Assembly (NCBI GenBank): GCA_949752745.1
Contig: OX457028.1
Location: 20,382,352-20,446,351, forward strand
Direction: 5' to 3'
Source: Protula sp. h YS-2021
Taxonomy: Eukaryota; Annelida; Polychaeta; Sabellida; Serpulidae
DNA: 64,000 nt
Below are positions 46,008 through 58,410 of this stretch, piece after piece; the stretch's first letter is position 1; every line of letters starts with the position of its first letter. Position numbers and translations under genes: made by a program. The notes beneath the pieces are model-generated. The model was not told the origin of the DNA. It did not search any database and saw nothing but the letters and a program-made list of their open reading frames with translations.

Positions 46008-46942
46008 AACTGCTAAAACAGCTATGTATTTCACTTCAATTTTGTGCGTGACAAGTTTCTGTTTTACTGTTTTGAACTAGCCTTTATTTTTATAACATAA
46101 CCACATCATTAAAATCTACATTTTTTATTTTCAATTGAAACAGAACACTTGCAAATGCAAGATGAATTGATATCTTTATAATTGTTTCTCAGTAATTAAC
46201 CTTATAATGGTCAGTCAGCCAAGCCCATAAAGGATCAATTAGATTGCTACCCGAAACAAAGCCTAATTCATAGCAAATGCCATTAAGACGTCGCCTGGTC
46301 AAGGAAGATCAGAAGGGGTAGCATAATACACACTATGATCCGACTAGTAGGCCAAAAACTGCCACTAGCTGCAGCCAGTAATGGGGTTTGTATACACAAC
46401 GCTAAATGTTATCTAAACAACTGGCGTTTGCAGTCGCTATCTCTATGTATTCAAATTTTATGAGCCCCAAATTAGGTTCGAGCTATCAAATAGCAACTGT
46501 ATAATAATATAGCATTTGAAATAATGATATTGGGCATTGTGAGCGTTGGTCAATATCAGGTTTTATACACCACATTGGTTTTTCTGTGTATGGTCCAGAA
46601 TTGTAAAGTCTATAGCACAGTAGTGAAACTTTGAATCACACAAAACTATAATGCTATTCAGTATTCAGTACTAATCGTCTGCTATATGTATTTCTCAAAA
46701 GAAAAATGTATCCCATACAGTTTACGCTGCAGCAATCAATTCCGTCCGGTCTTCCAGTTACTTCTGATCATTTTGGGATGATAGGGATGTTAAGGCAAAA
46801 CGTTGTTTCATAGATCACCAAGTGATAGAATGCTTTTTTTAAGAGTCTCTGATGTTGTTTGGGTAATGACACTCACATCTGGTTACTAACAGTACATTCT
46901 GTTCTGACCTGATGCCTTTCAAAAGCGTCATGTCAATTTCAT
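46008..46942. repeat. Family III duplicated segment, copy 2
   Basis: Homologous to 39545-40427. It begins inside the start of the Tigger transposase (minus strand), directly abutting family I copy 2, so this is a fusion of two truncated repeats. Confidence 0.85.
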
Positions 46943-47159
46943 ATGCCTACCCGTATTGAAACATAAAGACAACACGTGTGGGAGGGCGAATTCGAAAACA
47001 CTGTAATTCAACTATTCCCCGTTTGAAATATTATTTATTCTGCTTATAAATGACAAAATACAACAGTGTTGCTTGAATAGAATTATCTAGAAGTAAATTG
47101 CTTGCTTGTTGAAAATAAAACTGAACTACAAGTGGGATTTAAAAATTAATGAAAAATCC

Positions 47160-48470
47160 TTATAGGTATACCTAGATATAGGTTTCAGCTTGTCCGTCTG
47201 TTTTCTTTCATGCGCCCTCGTGTCCGGGCTGTATCTCCGAAAGTCTTTGTCGCATAGCTTTATCCTTTAGTGACGGCTAGAACGTATATTGAAGGTGTGC
47301 AACGTCGTATTATTTTAGAAATCGGCCAAAAATTCTCAAAAACACGACTTGTCAAAAATGGCTGTTTTTAGGAAATTTGTTAGTACGGAGATAGCCTTTG
47401 TGCAGACGAGTTCTCCAAAAGTATTCGATTCAGCGTTCTAAAATTTGATACAGTGAAAATATATATTGAACCTATGTATATTCACATTATTTGTGAAATC
47501 AGCCAAAAATTGTAAAAAAATGTATATTTTTATGGAAACTTGTTTGCACGGAGGTGTCCAGGCGAATTCTCCGAAACTATTGGATCCAGCTGTCTGAACA
47601 TTTTTTGCAGTGAACATATATATATGATACATGTGCAAAGTCGTCTTATTTTTTATTTCAACCGAGATTTAAAGAACCAGCCGATCCTATAATAGCAAGC
47701 TGCATCGTTCAGTTAGTTATCACCTAGTATGAACTCTGGTTAAGGTGAGTTTATGGAACCATTTAATTATGTAGCTATATTATTATCTGGTTAACCTGAG
47801 CATCTTAGACCTGACTGTTATTGGTCTTTCAGTTTCTGATAACCCCTGTTCGAGTAACGGGAGGATATAGTTATTATATTGTTCGCGTTTCCAGGCTGCA
47901 TCTCCGAAACTATAGACAGCATTGTTTGGAAATTTCACACAACGAAACAACGAACATAGAAGGTGTTTTTCGGATTTATCGAAATGACAGTATTTTTCAG
48001 TTATTGGAACACCCTATTTTTGACGTCGTGTCGAGACTAGGTCTCCAAAACTATTTTGCATAGAAGATGCGGATACAGCACACATGGAAGGTGTTCAAAG
48101 TCGTTTTTCTTGTTCCGATTGATGCAAAATTGAAATATAACCCACAATATTTTGAAATTTGGTAAAACTCCTCGTTTGATATAATTTTACGAAGCTGAAG
48201 GGTCTTGGAGACACAGTCTTCCAGACTGTGTCTCGAAAATTTCTGACATACAAACAACACAGATACTGAAAATTGCCAGAGTGGATTATTTTTGATAAAA
48301 AAATTAGCTTTTGTCGCAATTTGAAAAATGTAAAACTGTTAAAATTGTGAACAACGTAATGAAAGTGGCAGTAATAGTAAACCAATTTTGACACCTATAT
48401 CATAGGTTATTCATGTCATACGGGCAATCGTGTCTCCCTGAGGCTCTAGTTTCGCTTTCTGGTAGCTTTC
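47160..48470 (-). repeat. Tandem-repeat module R, inverted locus 3
   Basis: Reverse orientation relative to loci 1, 2 and 4. The header is TTGTCCGTCTGTTTTCTTTC. Unit cores are GAAGGTGTGCAACGTCG (47295) and weaker ones near 47470, 47630, 47945 and 48080. The far end CGTGTCTCCCTGAGGCTCTAG (48430-48451) is the reverse of the locus 1 edge at 3001. Confidence 0.65.
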
Positions 48471-50229
48471 TGCTTTCAAGCATCTCCATCAGACACTGCA
48501 CACATATGAGCCTTAGGGCTGCTAGTTTTTCAAGCACAAATTTAAAGTATGCCCTGGAATGAGCGGTACGGCTATTCGGCATTTACTTGCATGCAGAAAG
48601 GTGTCGTGGGCGTATTGTAACTGCAAAAACGGCGCTGGAGCTCTCCATAAAATGTTGGCGAACGGACACGAACCTAGGGCACATATGTAAAATACGACTG
48701 CTTTGCAGCTTCAAGGGGCCAATGGTATGACATAGGGGTGCGGGTGGGGTGTGAAAGGGCTTTATGCAGTAAGAGCAAGTAGCAGAGATGCCAACGGATA
48801 CCAAAAGGTGATAATAAATGCTACACTGGACATTTGATGTGCGACTACGGACATTGAAATAAGGTCATATGGGTGTATCCAAATTGTAAAATTTAAAGGA
48901 AACCCATGTAATAAAGATGAGACATTGCAGAAAATTTAAATTTAAAAATTAATACCACTGAAGAAAATTGCATTATATAAAATTATGCATTATACAAATT
49001 TTGCTTATTTTTAAGGGGCACCGGACAGATTGAAATATGAAGATAAAAGTAATTCTACTGATTGGGATCGATGCTCAAATACACATGTGACAGAAATTGT
49101 TAATAAAAGAATTTTACAAAAGCCGTTAATGGGCACCCTGTAACTAAAATAACCATTGCAATAAATTTAAGTTATATTTTAATGACATTTAGGATATTAA
49201 CTTTACGTAAAATTCTGCATTATATAAATTTTACTTCTTTTTGTTCTTAAAAGGGCTCCAAACAGATTGAAATATCAAGAGAAAAGCATGTTTGTTGATT
49301 GTAATCGATGTACTGGACATAAGGTCCGTGCCACGAAGTGTAAAATATTATGGATTTACTATATGCCTTAAGTCAGCTGAATTTTTGCAGCAAAGCATAG
49401 CTTTTGCAAACTGTTTTGATGAATTGGCTTTTCATATACATCATTTAATCGCTTGTAGGGTATTGCGGTAAACAGGTTAGTGTTTTTAAGAAAGGAAGAA
49501 TGGAGTATTTGTATTTTGTTGACATTTGAGCAATAATAAGGGTTTCTACAAGTTTCGTTTCAGGGATCGTCGAGCTCTAAGAAAGGAAAACTGAAGCTAT
49601 CAGAAAATAAGCTCTCAGAAAATAAGAGACTGAAGTTATCAGAAAATAAAAATTTGGGAGTAAAAATTCATGAACTCTCATATTTTATTTTATTTTAAAC
49701 AAGAAAACAATGGGGGATAATACAAGTTTAGAAGAATGCGTACTTAAAAAAATTGAAACTAGCGCAAATGAGTGAGTGAAAAATACAGTTTATAAAACTT
49801 CGTATTTGTGAAAAAGAAATCTATCGATATCTCGCTGTACGTTGAGGCTGCGTTGTGGCTACGCACTTAAAATTGATACACGCAGTAAAACACCAGATTA
49901 GCACTGTATATTTAAAATATATTGATTGAAATTAAAACGCTGTATAAGTGGAATAGGACTTCCAGCTTCCACTGTAAAAGAATTTGGTTATTTAACCTAA
50001 AGTTAAATATTTCAGCATGTTGTATATCTCTGTATATACCTCAGGTAATAAGTGCTCCATTCAAGAAATAAAATCAAAATATTATCCCCGTTCTTGTCAA
50101 CAGAAAAAGAGGTGACTTAACTTTTAAAATAAGAGGTTATTGCTTTAATATTGTATTATCGCTCGTGTAAATGAAAAACATCTGATTTCGTACTTTGGCA
50201 CAGTGTAAGAAAACCGTGCAAAACCTGTT
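48471..50229. other. Spacer with two small tandem repeats
   Basis: No gene. Includes a ~100-bp unit seen twice (48981-49078 and 49211-49318, sharing GCATTATA and ACAGATTGAAATAT), and a short TATCAGAAAATAA-type tandem at 49589-49649. Confidence 0.6.
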
Positions 50230-50770
50230 TGGAACAGGTGTACATTTTCATATTTTTGGTTCTATCGATAGGATGCGGCACACATTCCATATTTGTTCTA
50301 TCCCTGTGTAAAATGTCCAAGACATCCGACCTATAATTTCGGAGAGATAACTCGGACACGACGTTCCATTATGCGGATAAAAAAATATCGCTTTATTTTA
50401 CCAAATTTCAAAATATTGTTATTTTGACAATTTTTCATGAATGGAAATAAAAAAAAAACAAGACGTTGCACACCTTCAATATGTACTCTATTCGTGTGTC
50501 AAAATTCAAAACAATCCAATTTAACGGTTTTGTGGATCTAGCCTGAATACGACATTTAAAAAAAACGTTTCCAATAATAAAAAATGCTGTTATTCTTTCA
50601 ATTTTTAAAAATTCGACGTTGCGCACCTTCAGTATGTGCTCTATCTGTGAGTGAGATTTCAAAACAATCCGACCTGTAGTTTCGGAGACATAGTCCGGAG
50701 TTGTATGCAGACAGGCGGACAAACTCATAGCTATAACCCTCCGGGGGATAATAAACATTCCAGCTTCACA
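50230..50770 (+). repeat. Tandem-repeat module R, locus 4 (5' truncated)
   Basis: Cores near 50273, 50462 and 50615. The 3' edge GCGGACAAACTCATAGC and CTCCGGGGGATAATAA is complete here and mirrors the header at 37824. Confidence 0.7.
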
Positions 50771-50969
50771 CACCTTATTACTTTTTTTACCAAAACATAA
50801 ATAAGGATTCAGACTACAATTAGTAACTATGATTTTTTTAATTGTGTACAAAAATGTAAGTGTAAGTTTTTAATGTTGATAAGGATGCATTTTTGATTAT
50901 CTGTCCTCCTACAACGGTGGTCGTTACAGCAAGGCTGTACTGTACGTTGTTTTTACCCTGATCTGGAAG

Positions 50970-53840
50970 ATCGTCGATAAAGTTGGGTTTTTATGTAGGT
51001 TCTGTTTACATGGACCTGGAAGGTTGTCATTAAATGAGTTTTTAATGTAGGTCTGTTTATTGTTCACCAAGCTGGTCATCATATGCCGGATTTACTGCTG
51101 CCTTAAAACTGTGTACTTGAAACAGACGTGGTAACCTGAACGACAGGAACCCCTGAATCAGACAAAAAGTGCGACTATTCAATAATTATATTTAATGTAT
51201 TTTAGGTGATATCCATGAGGGGCATAAAAAAATCATTTGGTCCCCACCCCCTCCCCTTTTACGTGTGCCAAATTTATGATCCCACTGATAATATAAGTAG
51301 GTCATTTCCCTTCTTGTTTTACACACTTTCTGCGAAAATACCGCAATCACACAAGTATTCAAAATAATTTTACAAGTTCGGTGTATTACTAGTTTTCTTG
51401 ACACGTCATCCTATATCTCAAACTATCTCAAAAATAAAAATATTTTAACAACACTCAAACTCTCAGCATTCTACAATTCAAAGCTACAAAATCAGGCCTT
51501 ACAACCACATAAGTTCACTTCGACTCGTTATGCTGTAACAATCATTCTGAAATCCTGTTAATGAATAAGAAAAAGTAGTGCAGCCAAAAAATATCCGTCA
51601 CTGTCTTTGTTTTCTAACTTACCTTAAGTATGTGGAGCTTCCAAACATCCACTACGTATAGTTTAATCAAGAAACCGAAGAGTGTTCTAAAACATACTTG
51701 CGATTGAACAAAGAACTATCCCAAACTCTGAATAAAAAACAAGCCCGTAATTCACCTTCCTCCATACAGGAAGACTTCTACATTTTTTTTTGCAATTTTC
51801 AGTATTTTTCTCTACCAGGTTTGGAAAAGAGGTACCGTCACTTCTGTACGCAAATATCAAAGCCATTATCAGTCAAATATATAACCACAAGACGCGTTCT
51901 CCCTTAATTTAATCACATAGTCAGATTTATAAAAATATACTTTCACTATTTCACTAGGAGTATCTCACAATGCATAGCGACGCCGATGTCCATTTTTTTC
52001 AAATCTTGCCATTACACTCCACGACGCTTGCCTGATATTTTAAGGTTCTGTAAAGAGGTGCCATAAGCCAATTCACACTTTGGGCGTTCCCAATAAAACG
52101 TGCAAAAATTCTGTTTCCAATAAAAAATAACCGGGTAAAAAAATAAAGAAATGATAGAAATTTCACCTAAATGTCAAATTTCTCTTGCATCAAAGAACAA
52201 CCGGGTTTACTAACAACCCACATGCTAGTTTAAGTTATTAAAAGTTTTAACAAATAGTTTCAATTTCTTTGATGTTCCGAGAGTGAGCTGTTTCTGCTAT
52301 ATTTCTTCTATATTTTTCTATCATTTCTTTCATTTTTTCACCCGGTTCCCTCGCCATCGAAACTCAAAATTCTTGCGCATTCCCTTTCTGACCTAGGAAA
52401 ACAGAAACGGTCCACTGGAACTATCATCCTGGCCAAAAAAAACACAGCTGATCAGTTTGTAGCTCCAAGAAGTCTGCGTTGTATAAATAATGAAGAGCTA
52501 ACTTGGAGGTACTCGTAATCAATCTGGTCAGTTTTGCTAACTTTTTTTTCGAACAACACGATACTTCCTACTTTATGTTACACACACTTTCGCGTGTACA
52601 TGGTGCTAAGGATATTCAAAAGTAAAATAAGTAAAGTACGAGTCGTTTTCGGTCTATCCACATTTAATTTCCCATTCAGCCATCCATCCTAATCTTTGGT
52701 CTGGGATTGATACCCAGGTGTTAAAATAATATATAGAATCGCCAATTTTCAATTAAAGGTTCACAGAATTAAACAAAAAGATTGGTGTTGGACACATATA
52801 ATTTTATACCATTAAGCAGTATGTTTTGGTTGGTTTTGAATGATCTGAAAAAGGCCTCTTCCAGCCACATCAGCATCTGCTCGTTTTCGACTTTCGCCTG
52901 TGGTACTCATGAAACTCTTCCGGACACACAGAAGTTTAGCCAAATGGAACCCCAAATTAAAATAAATGTCTATCGCTAGGTTATTGAGATAATATATTTC
53001 GTTTTATTTGAAGGGCATACAAAAGACCCAAAATTTCTAGTTTGTGACTTAGGATAACAAGGCACATCATGCATGTAATGTAAAAATGCAGATAAAATAA
53101 TTATTTCCTTCAAATGTCTATAACAAAAATCTATTCGTTTCTTGTATCTATAAACTCAAAAATGTTGATATTTGGTCAGTACATTGATTGGTGGAGCAGA
53201 TAATTCTATATTTGCAAAGACGTTCAGAATGTGTGCCACCTGATGCCTTTATATATGTTCCTCTTCCTATCCAGCAACATCAGATAATAAAAATTAAAAA
53301 TATTTTCCTGAAGTTTGTTAAATCTTTGCTAGATGGCTCTAACATAGTAAGCTATTTTTTTTTTAAAATGTCTTCATCAGGTATCTATGACAAAGATATA
53401 TGTTTTGCAGATTCTGTACCTCTTGCTTTCTGGCTCATTTTGTTCTATGAACCATTGTTTCATTTTGTCTCTGGCGCTTTGTTTGTTTGTTATTTTTCTT
53501 GCATGGCTCATGGACTTTTCAATTAATGCTTATTACATTTGGAATAATTTTCAGACTAACTTCTTGTAAAAATCCATATAAACCCAAAATAGTCTTTGAG
53601 CAGAATCTTTTAATTTGACCGCATGTAGCACATTATGTTTTCGGATCTGGAACCTGTCTCTTGTGGTGAACGTATTACTGAACTCAACTTACATTGCTTA
53701 CACTTTGCCCAACCCCAATTTTTAGTTTGTAAAGAAACTTGTCAACATACACAGAGCAAATTTTCTTTTCATAACATGAGAATTTATTTCAATTGATTCG
53801 ACCACAAATTAATAAGAATATTCAGTATCAAGGGCTGCGT
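50970..53840 (+). repeat. Family I large repeat, copy 3
   Basis: Aligned with copies 1 and 2. It lacks the sequence found in copy 1 at 6166-6688 and 6772-8507, and extends beyond copy 2 at its 3' end (53685-53840 matches 16390-16556). The open frame at 53188-53526 is its version of the one at 45511. Confidence 0.8.
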
Positions 53841-53860
53841 TTTACGATTTTGAACTCTTT

Positions 53861-54250
53861 ACCTCTTACATATTGTCTTTGAGGCCCAAAGGATCGAAAA
53901 TAAAATAAGCTCAAAATCGTTCTATATCTAACCGTTTTCAAGATAATGGTCAACCTTGACTTTGATCATGACCGAGGAGGTCAAGGTTACCAAGGATCCC
54001 TTAGAAGTCGTCTTTTAGGTTAAAGGGATCGAAAATAGCTCAAAATCTCTAGCGTTTTCGAGATAATAGTAAACTTCCGGTTTTTGACTTTGAGCATCGC
54101 CGAGGAGGTCAAAGTCTCCAAGGTACCTCTTACATATGGTCTTTTAGGCCCAAAAGGTAAAAAATAAGCCCAAAATCGCTCTATTTCTTACCGTTTTCGA
54201 GTTAATGGCCTACTTCCGGTATTTGACATTGACCATGGCCGAGGACGCTT
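53861..54250. repeat. Three tandem ~131-bp units
   Basis: Units start about 53861, 53994 and 54125 and share CCGTTTTCGAGATAATGG, GACCGAGGAGGTCAA and TCTTTTAGGC words. Divergence is moderate. No coding role. Confidence 0.85.
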
Positions 54251-54759
54251 AATCGTTTTCTGAGGTCATGGTAAAAAAAATACGGGTTTTAATCACCATT
54301 ATCAGCTAGCCAAATTTCATCACTCTTTAGGAATTTGGAAAAACCCAAACGCTGCAGTCAATTTAAACTTGCACACGCAAGAAACTGAGATAAGAAAGTA
54401 CAAAAAAACACAAACGGCTGCCCGCCCAAATTCATATGAGCCTTGATCAAGTCAAACACATGTCAAATGTTAAAAACCCCAAATGCTGCAGCCAACTTAA
54501 ACTTGCACACGCATGCTGTGATGGCTTTCCTTGAGAGTTGGGCGATCAATACACCGAGGCTGATATCATGCCAGTTTAAACTACTGCTCTCAGTTTCTTA
54601 CCGCCTGTTTCGTGAATTTGTTTTGTCGTTTTTAATTGAAAAATTTTGATTCATACACTTTGACAAATGTCCAGGCAGAATATTTTTACCGGTTTGAGAT
54701 ATCACACTAATTAATTTGTGCCTTATTTTATTAATTGGTGTGTTTTTGCTTAGGATATT

Positions 54760-55130
54760 TCATTTACAAATTTTGATGGCATTGAAAGCAGCGCCGTAAT
54801 AGACTGTTTTGATGCCAGATTCTGCACTCTCTTTAACAAGGCAAATTCTAATTCCTTTTGTAAAGTTCAAGTAGGTTCCACAGGATTTTCCCTTAGTTTC
54901 ACTAGATGTCCATGCAGCTGTGCAATCTCTAATAAATTCATCTTCCGTGTCATCTGGTTCACTCATATCAGCTTTGTGCGCAAATTGACTAGATATACTA
55001 TGAAAATCTTCCCCCTGTTTGAAAAATTTGTGGATGAGTATTACTAGGTTCATTTTGATACAGTTGCCTTTAAGCACAAACCTTATGGGTTGTGCACACT
55101 GGATGACAAGCCTCAAATCACAAATATCTG
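54760..55130 (-). CDS. Possible 3' exon of an unknown gene
   Basis: A minus-strand frame of about 120 codons follows an acceptor-like CTACATCCTTTCAG ending at 55131, continues in frame and stops at 54760-54762. It reads CDLRLVIQCAQPIRFVLKGN, an acidic SEPDDTEDEFIRDC stretch and GIRICLVKESAESGIKTVYY. No family recognised, no neighbouring exon found, and codon use is not decisive. It could be a chance frame. Confidence 0.25.
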
Positions 55131-56417
55131 AAAGGATGTAGAATCGTTCTTGGAGGTTGATAGGGTGGCGGTTGGTGAAGATAGATATTAGTCAAATAGA
55201 ACATGTTAGAAAAGGCATAAAGGAAACACCAGTGTCAGTATTCATACTGATTTAAGCAAGAACCCCAGTTTTCTACAAGGTATGCTGACAGTTTCAGAGA
55301 CGGTATCGTCAGTTGATCAACACTTAGATCGAAACCAACAGACATTGGTAATCTCTTATAACATGGACACAGAATTAATGAAGTACTATGTTACAACTAT
55401 AACTATGTTACAACTATACAACTATACAACTATATCAGCATTTAAACTTCCATGATTACCAGAACACACTACAAGAATCTAAGCAAAACATAATTTGCTT
55501 ATTATTAATCCAGTGAAGTATAACATTTTGAAGTATCAATATATCAAGATCTGTTAACAAGTACAAGATGCTTAGTTTATTGAGCTGGCTACATGTAAGT
55601 GAAAAAGACACACACACTAGGCATTAATGATCTATAGCATGTGTGTTTCATAGATCTGAGCAATCCACCCACTCAACAATGTTGTGAAATTTCTTCCTAA
55701 TGCAATTGATGTCAAACATTTATGACAGAGCCTCCTACATATAAATAGCATGGCATTTCTATTTAAGATTTTAAAGAAGTGTTCACAGAAAACAATGTTG
55801 ATCCAGAGTTCTGACAAAAGCAGTAAATGTGAAAATAGTTGTATTAAACAATGATCAACACACAGAGCGTGTAATAAAACTTTGAAAGAGATGATGTATT
55901 TATACAGAACGAAAGCTATTAATACCTTCAATGCTTTGTTTTCAGTTGTAAATTGTTGTCAAGCAAAGGAATAATTGTAACAGAATATTGCATTTTGAAC
56001 ATTCTCTGTAAATGTTTTTACTACTGAGACCAATCTCCACTGATGTTAATATTGGTTTGGCAGTTTTTGCATTGACCAACGAATTGGTTGCTGAACTTCT
56101 AAATCATCCTTCAGAAACATCACAAAAATATTTAAAACGAAATGCTTGCGCAGAGGAAACGAACATGATTAAGCAGGGTTGTACAATTTTTTAAAACAAA
56201 AAGTTGAATATGTGCATTTTGTTGTCAAAAAGAAAGTGATTATGACCAATCAATGTTTTTAATTCGGTAATAGTTTGCCTTTGAAAGAAATAAATCAAGT
56301 ATATACTTTCCTCTTAAATAAGACGATCTGGAGGAAAAATTGCTAAAAGCTTGTGTTATTTAACATGAAGTTTTCATTAGGCTGAACTTTATTACTTGAT
56401 TCCATTTAAAAATCCGC
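55131..56417. other. Spacer, no gene recognised
   Basis: AT-rich, with a short CAACTATA repeat near 55390-55435. A 99-codon minus-strand frame at 55632-55931 has no recognisable features. Confidence 0.5.
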
Positions 56418-56815
56418 TTGGTCTTTTTGCATTTAAATATTAAAATATGTTATACTTTTAAAAAGTTTTTTGAATCCATAACCTCAAATATTATTTTTGT
56501 GTTACTAATTCCTCCTAAAGCATTTAAAAGTATAGGACCTTCCCCATGGAATCAGTTTCCAGAAAGCATAAAAAATTCTAGAACCATTATTGATTTTACG
56601 AAGAAAGTTAAAACTCATTTTTTACCCAGGCATTCACTTGTTGATTATCTCAGTGTTAGTGATTTTACTCAATTTTATTTAGGAATGTTTAATTCTAGTC
56701 ACACTTTGGTAATGTTTTTAATTAATATTGACTGTTATGTAATCATTGTTACATACCTTAAAGCCCTTCGAACTAATATTGATGAACGGGCTATATGACT
56801 GTTTCTATAATAATA
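56418..56815 (+). pseudogene. LINE 3' end: RT C-terminus with (AAT) tail
   Basis: The 126-codon frame contains FKSIGPSPWNQFPESIKNSR and FTKKVKTHFLPR, the standard C-terminus of CR1/L2-like reverse transcriptases (FSVxGPxxWNSLPxxIRxxxSLxxFKxxLKTHL). It is followed by a short 3' region and ATAATAATAAA. The upstream ~40 codons are not convincing RT. It is severely 5'-truncated and ends exactly where family II copy B begins. Confidence 0.7.
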
Positions 56816-57148
56816 AAGCAGAGCAGCAATATTTTATAGAACCGCTGTTCACAGGTTTATCTTGGACCTGAGTCCGATAACACTTTAACAAACGTTGTTC
56901 ACAGCTAATTTTTTAGAATAATTCCATTTTCAGAATCAGAACATTAGACGATTTGATTAACAATATTTTTATAACTTAAGAATCAATTAACCAATCGATT
57001 AATCGTTCAATCAGTCACTCAGTTAATCAAAAGATTTTCTTACAAAGTTAACAGAACTGTTACAGGACACACTGGAACACATTTTATGACGGACAAGCAT
57101 TTACCACACTTTCACAACTAATACAATGGATTTAAGTTTTTAATATAT

Positions 57149-58307
57149 AAAGGGGCTGACGGTTAGCTCAGTCGGTAGAGCGTTGGTTCTGTAATCCTAT
57201 GGTCTCTGGTTCGAATCTGGCCAGGGGTGGAAAGCGCTGGACTGACCTTCGCTCAAATTGCCTCAGCTAAATGACTGCACAGGATTATTCACCATTCGGA
57301 ATTCAAAATTAGCATAAATGAGTCTTCCGGTGTAGCGTGACGAGAATTCCCCAGTCTGAAAACCCCCCTTGCCTATGTAACACATTATATTGGTATGTAA
57401 TCCCCTGAAGAGTTTATGGGGTTTCTCAGCACGGCCAAAAGGTAAACAAATATGCGAGGTACTAACATCTTATGTAAAAATATTCGTGCAGCACCCCGCA
57501 AGAAGTTGCAGTCGGCAAACTTTACACACCATATTTTATGTTTTTCACCACGTTATACATTCTAAGGAAATTGATAGATAAATACCCAAACTGAGGGTAA
57601 TGCCCATTGGTTTCCCAGGGTAATGTTAATAATCGTGATCCCAAACACAGGACTTCAGATACGAATCCACATCTGTACTTTACGCCATTGAACACTTTAA
57701 TCTACAAAGAAGCATTTATCTATTCACGAAACTTTTTCGAGACTGGAGAATTTTAAAGAAATTCAAATGTGAGCTGTGGATAATCGGTCTGATTTTAACT
57801 TAAGATTTTTAAGAAGGAGCATTCGTTACTTTGAAACAGTTTTAGAACCGGAGAATTGTTAGATGAATCCACATCCGATGTATATATAATTTGTAATTCT
57901 AATTGACAGAAAAACTGTTGGAGTAGAGCAAGTCAAGTGTTTTAGTGCATTTTGCATTTGACTCTGAAGTAGGCTGGTTTGAAATGCCAGTGAAAGGCCA
58001 TGAGATATATTTAAGTCCAGGCAAGTATTGATTCAAAAACAAACCGAACAGGGTAGAATTCTTTCCCTTTTTATCTTTTCAAAATGCAGAAAAATACGGT
58101 GTGTAAAATTAAGGGGATATCGACAACCAGGCCTTGACAATACGCAGAAATATAATATGTAAAATTAGGGGTGGGGGACTTCTGTCACGCCAGGTTTTCC
58201 AGTACGGACCATATGCAAGCTGGAAAACCTGAGTGGGGCGGGGGGGGGGGGGTGGAATCTGGCACGAGGGGGATTTCGGTTACCCAACACCAGCCATCCC
58301 TTTACAA
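57149..58307 (+). mobile_element. tRNA-headed retroposon, 1.16 kb, with 15-bp target duplication
   Basis: The 15-bp sequence AAGTTTTTAATATAT occurs at 57134-57148 and 58308-58322. The homologous place in copy A (19464-19480) shows one uninterrupted site. The head has an A box TAGCTCAGTCGG (57164-57175) and B box GGTTCGAATCT (57208-57218). The D-arm GCTC/GAGC pairs, but the T-arm does not, so it is a tRNA-derived head, not a tRNA gene. No protein is encoded. Near the 3' end lies a perfect 12-bp hairpin (58191-58231) after a ~56-bp tandem duplication. The duplication length fits LINE-mediated insertion. It is long for a SINE; a composite of two events cannot be excluded. Confidence 0.8.
58191..58231 (+). 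repeat. Perfect 12-bp hairpin near the retroposon 3' end
   Basis: CAGGTTTTCCAG at 58191-58202 and its reverse complement CTGGAAAACCTG at 58220-58231, with a 17-nt loop. It may be a structure read by a partner LINE, which is an inference. Confidence 0.85.
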
Positions 58308-58332
58308 AAGTTTTTAATATATTACAAATCTC

Positions 58333-58410
58333 AAAACTGAGTCCAGAAGCAAGCTCAGTTGGTTACAGTCTTTGTTACTGGTCTACTAAACCCAAGATGC
58401 CAAGATGATT
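58333..58410 (+). repeat. SINE-like segment, copy B
   Basis: Corresponds to 19499-19600. The A-box-like AAGCTCAGTTGG is kept but the B-box position is altered (CCAAGATGATTG). Confidence 0.5.

Noticed and set aside
50435..50851. 138-codon minus-strand frame
   Set aside because: Covers module R locus 4; colinear sequence at locus 2 does not keep the frame.
57151..57225. Functional tRNA gene
   Set aside because: A and B boxes and the D stem are present, but the T-arm does not pair and the head lies inside an insertion with a target duplication, so it is a SINE-type head.
58260..58275. GGCACGAGGG resembling a cDNA cloning adaptor
   Set aside because: It is a short chance match inside the retroposon; no vector sequence accompanies it.
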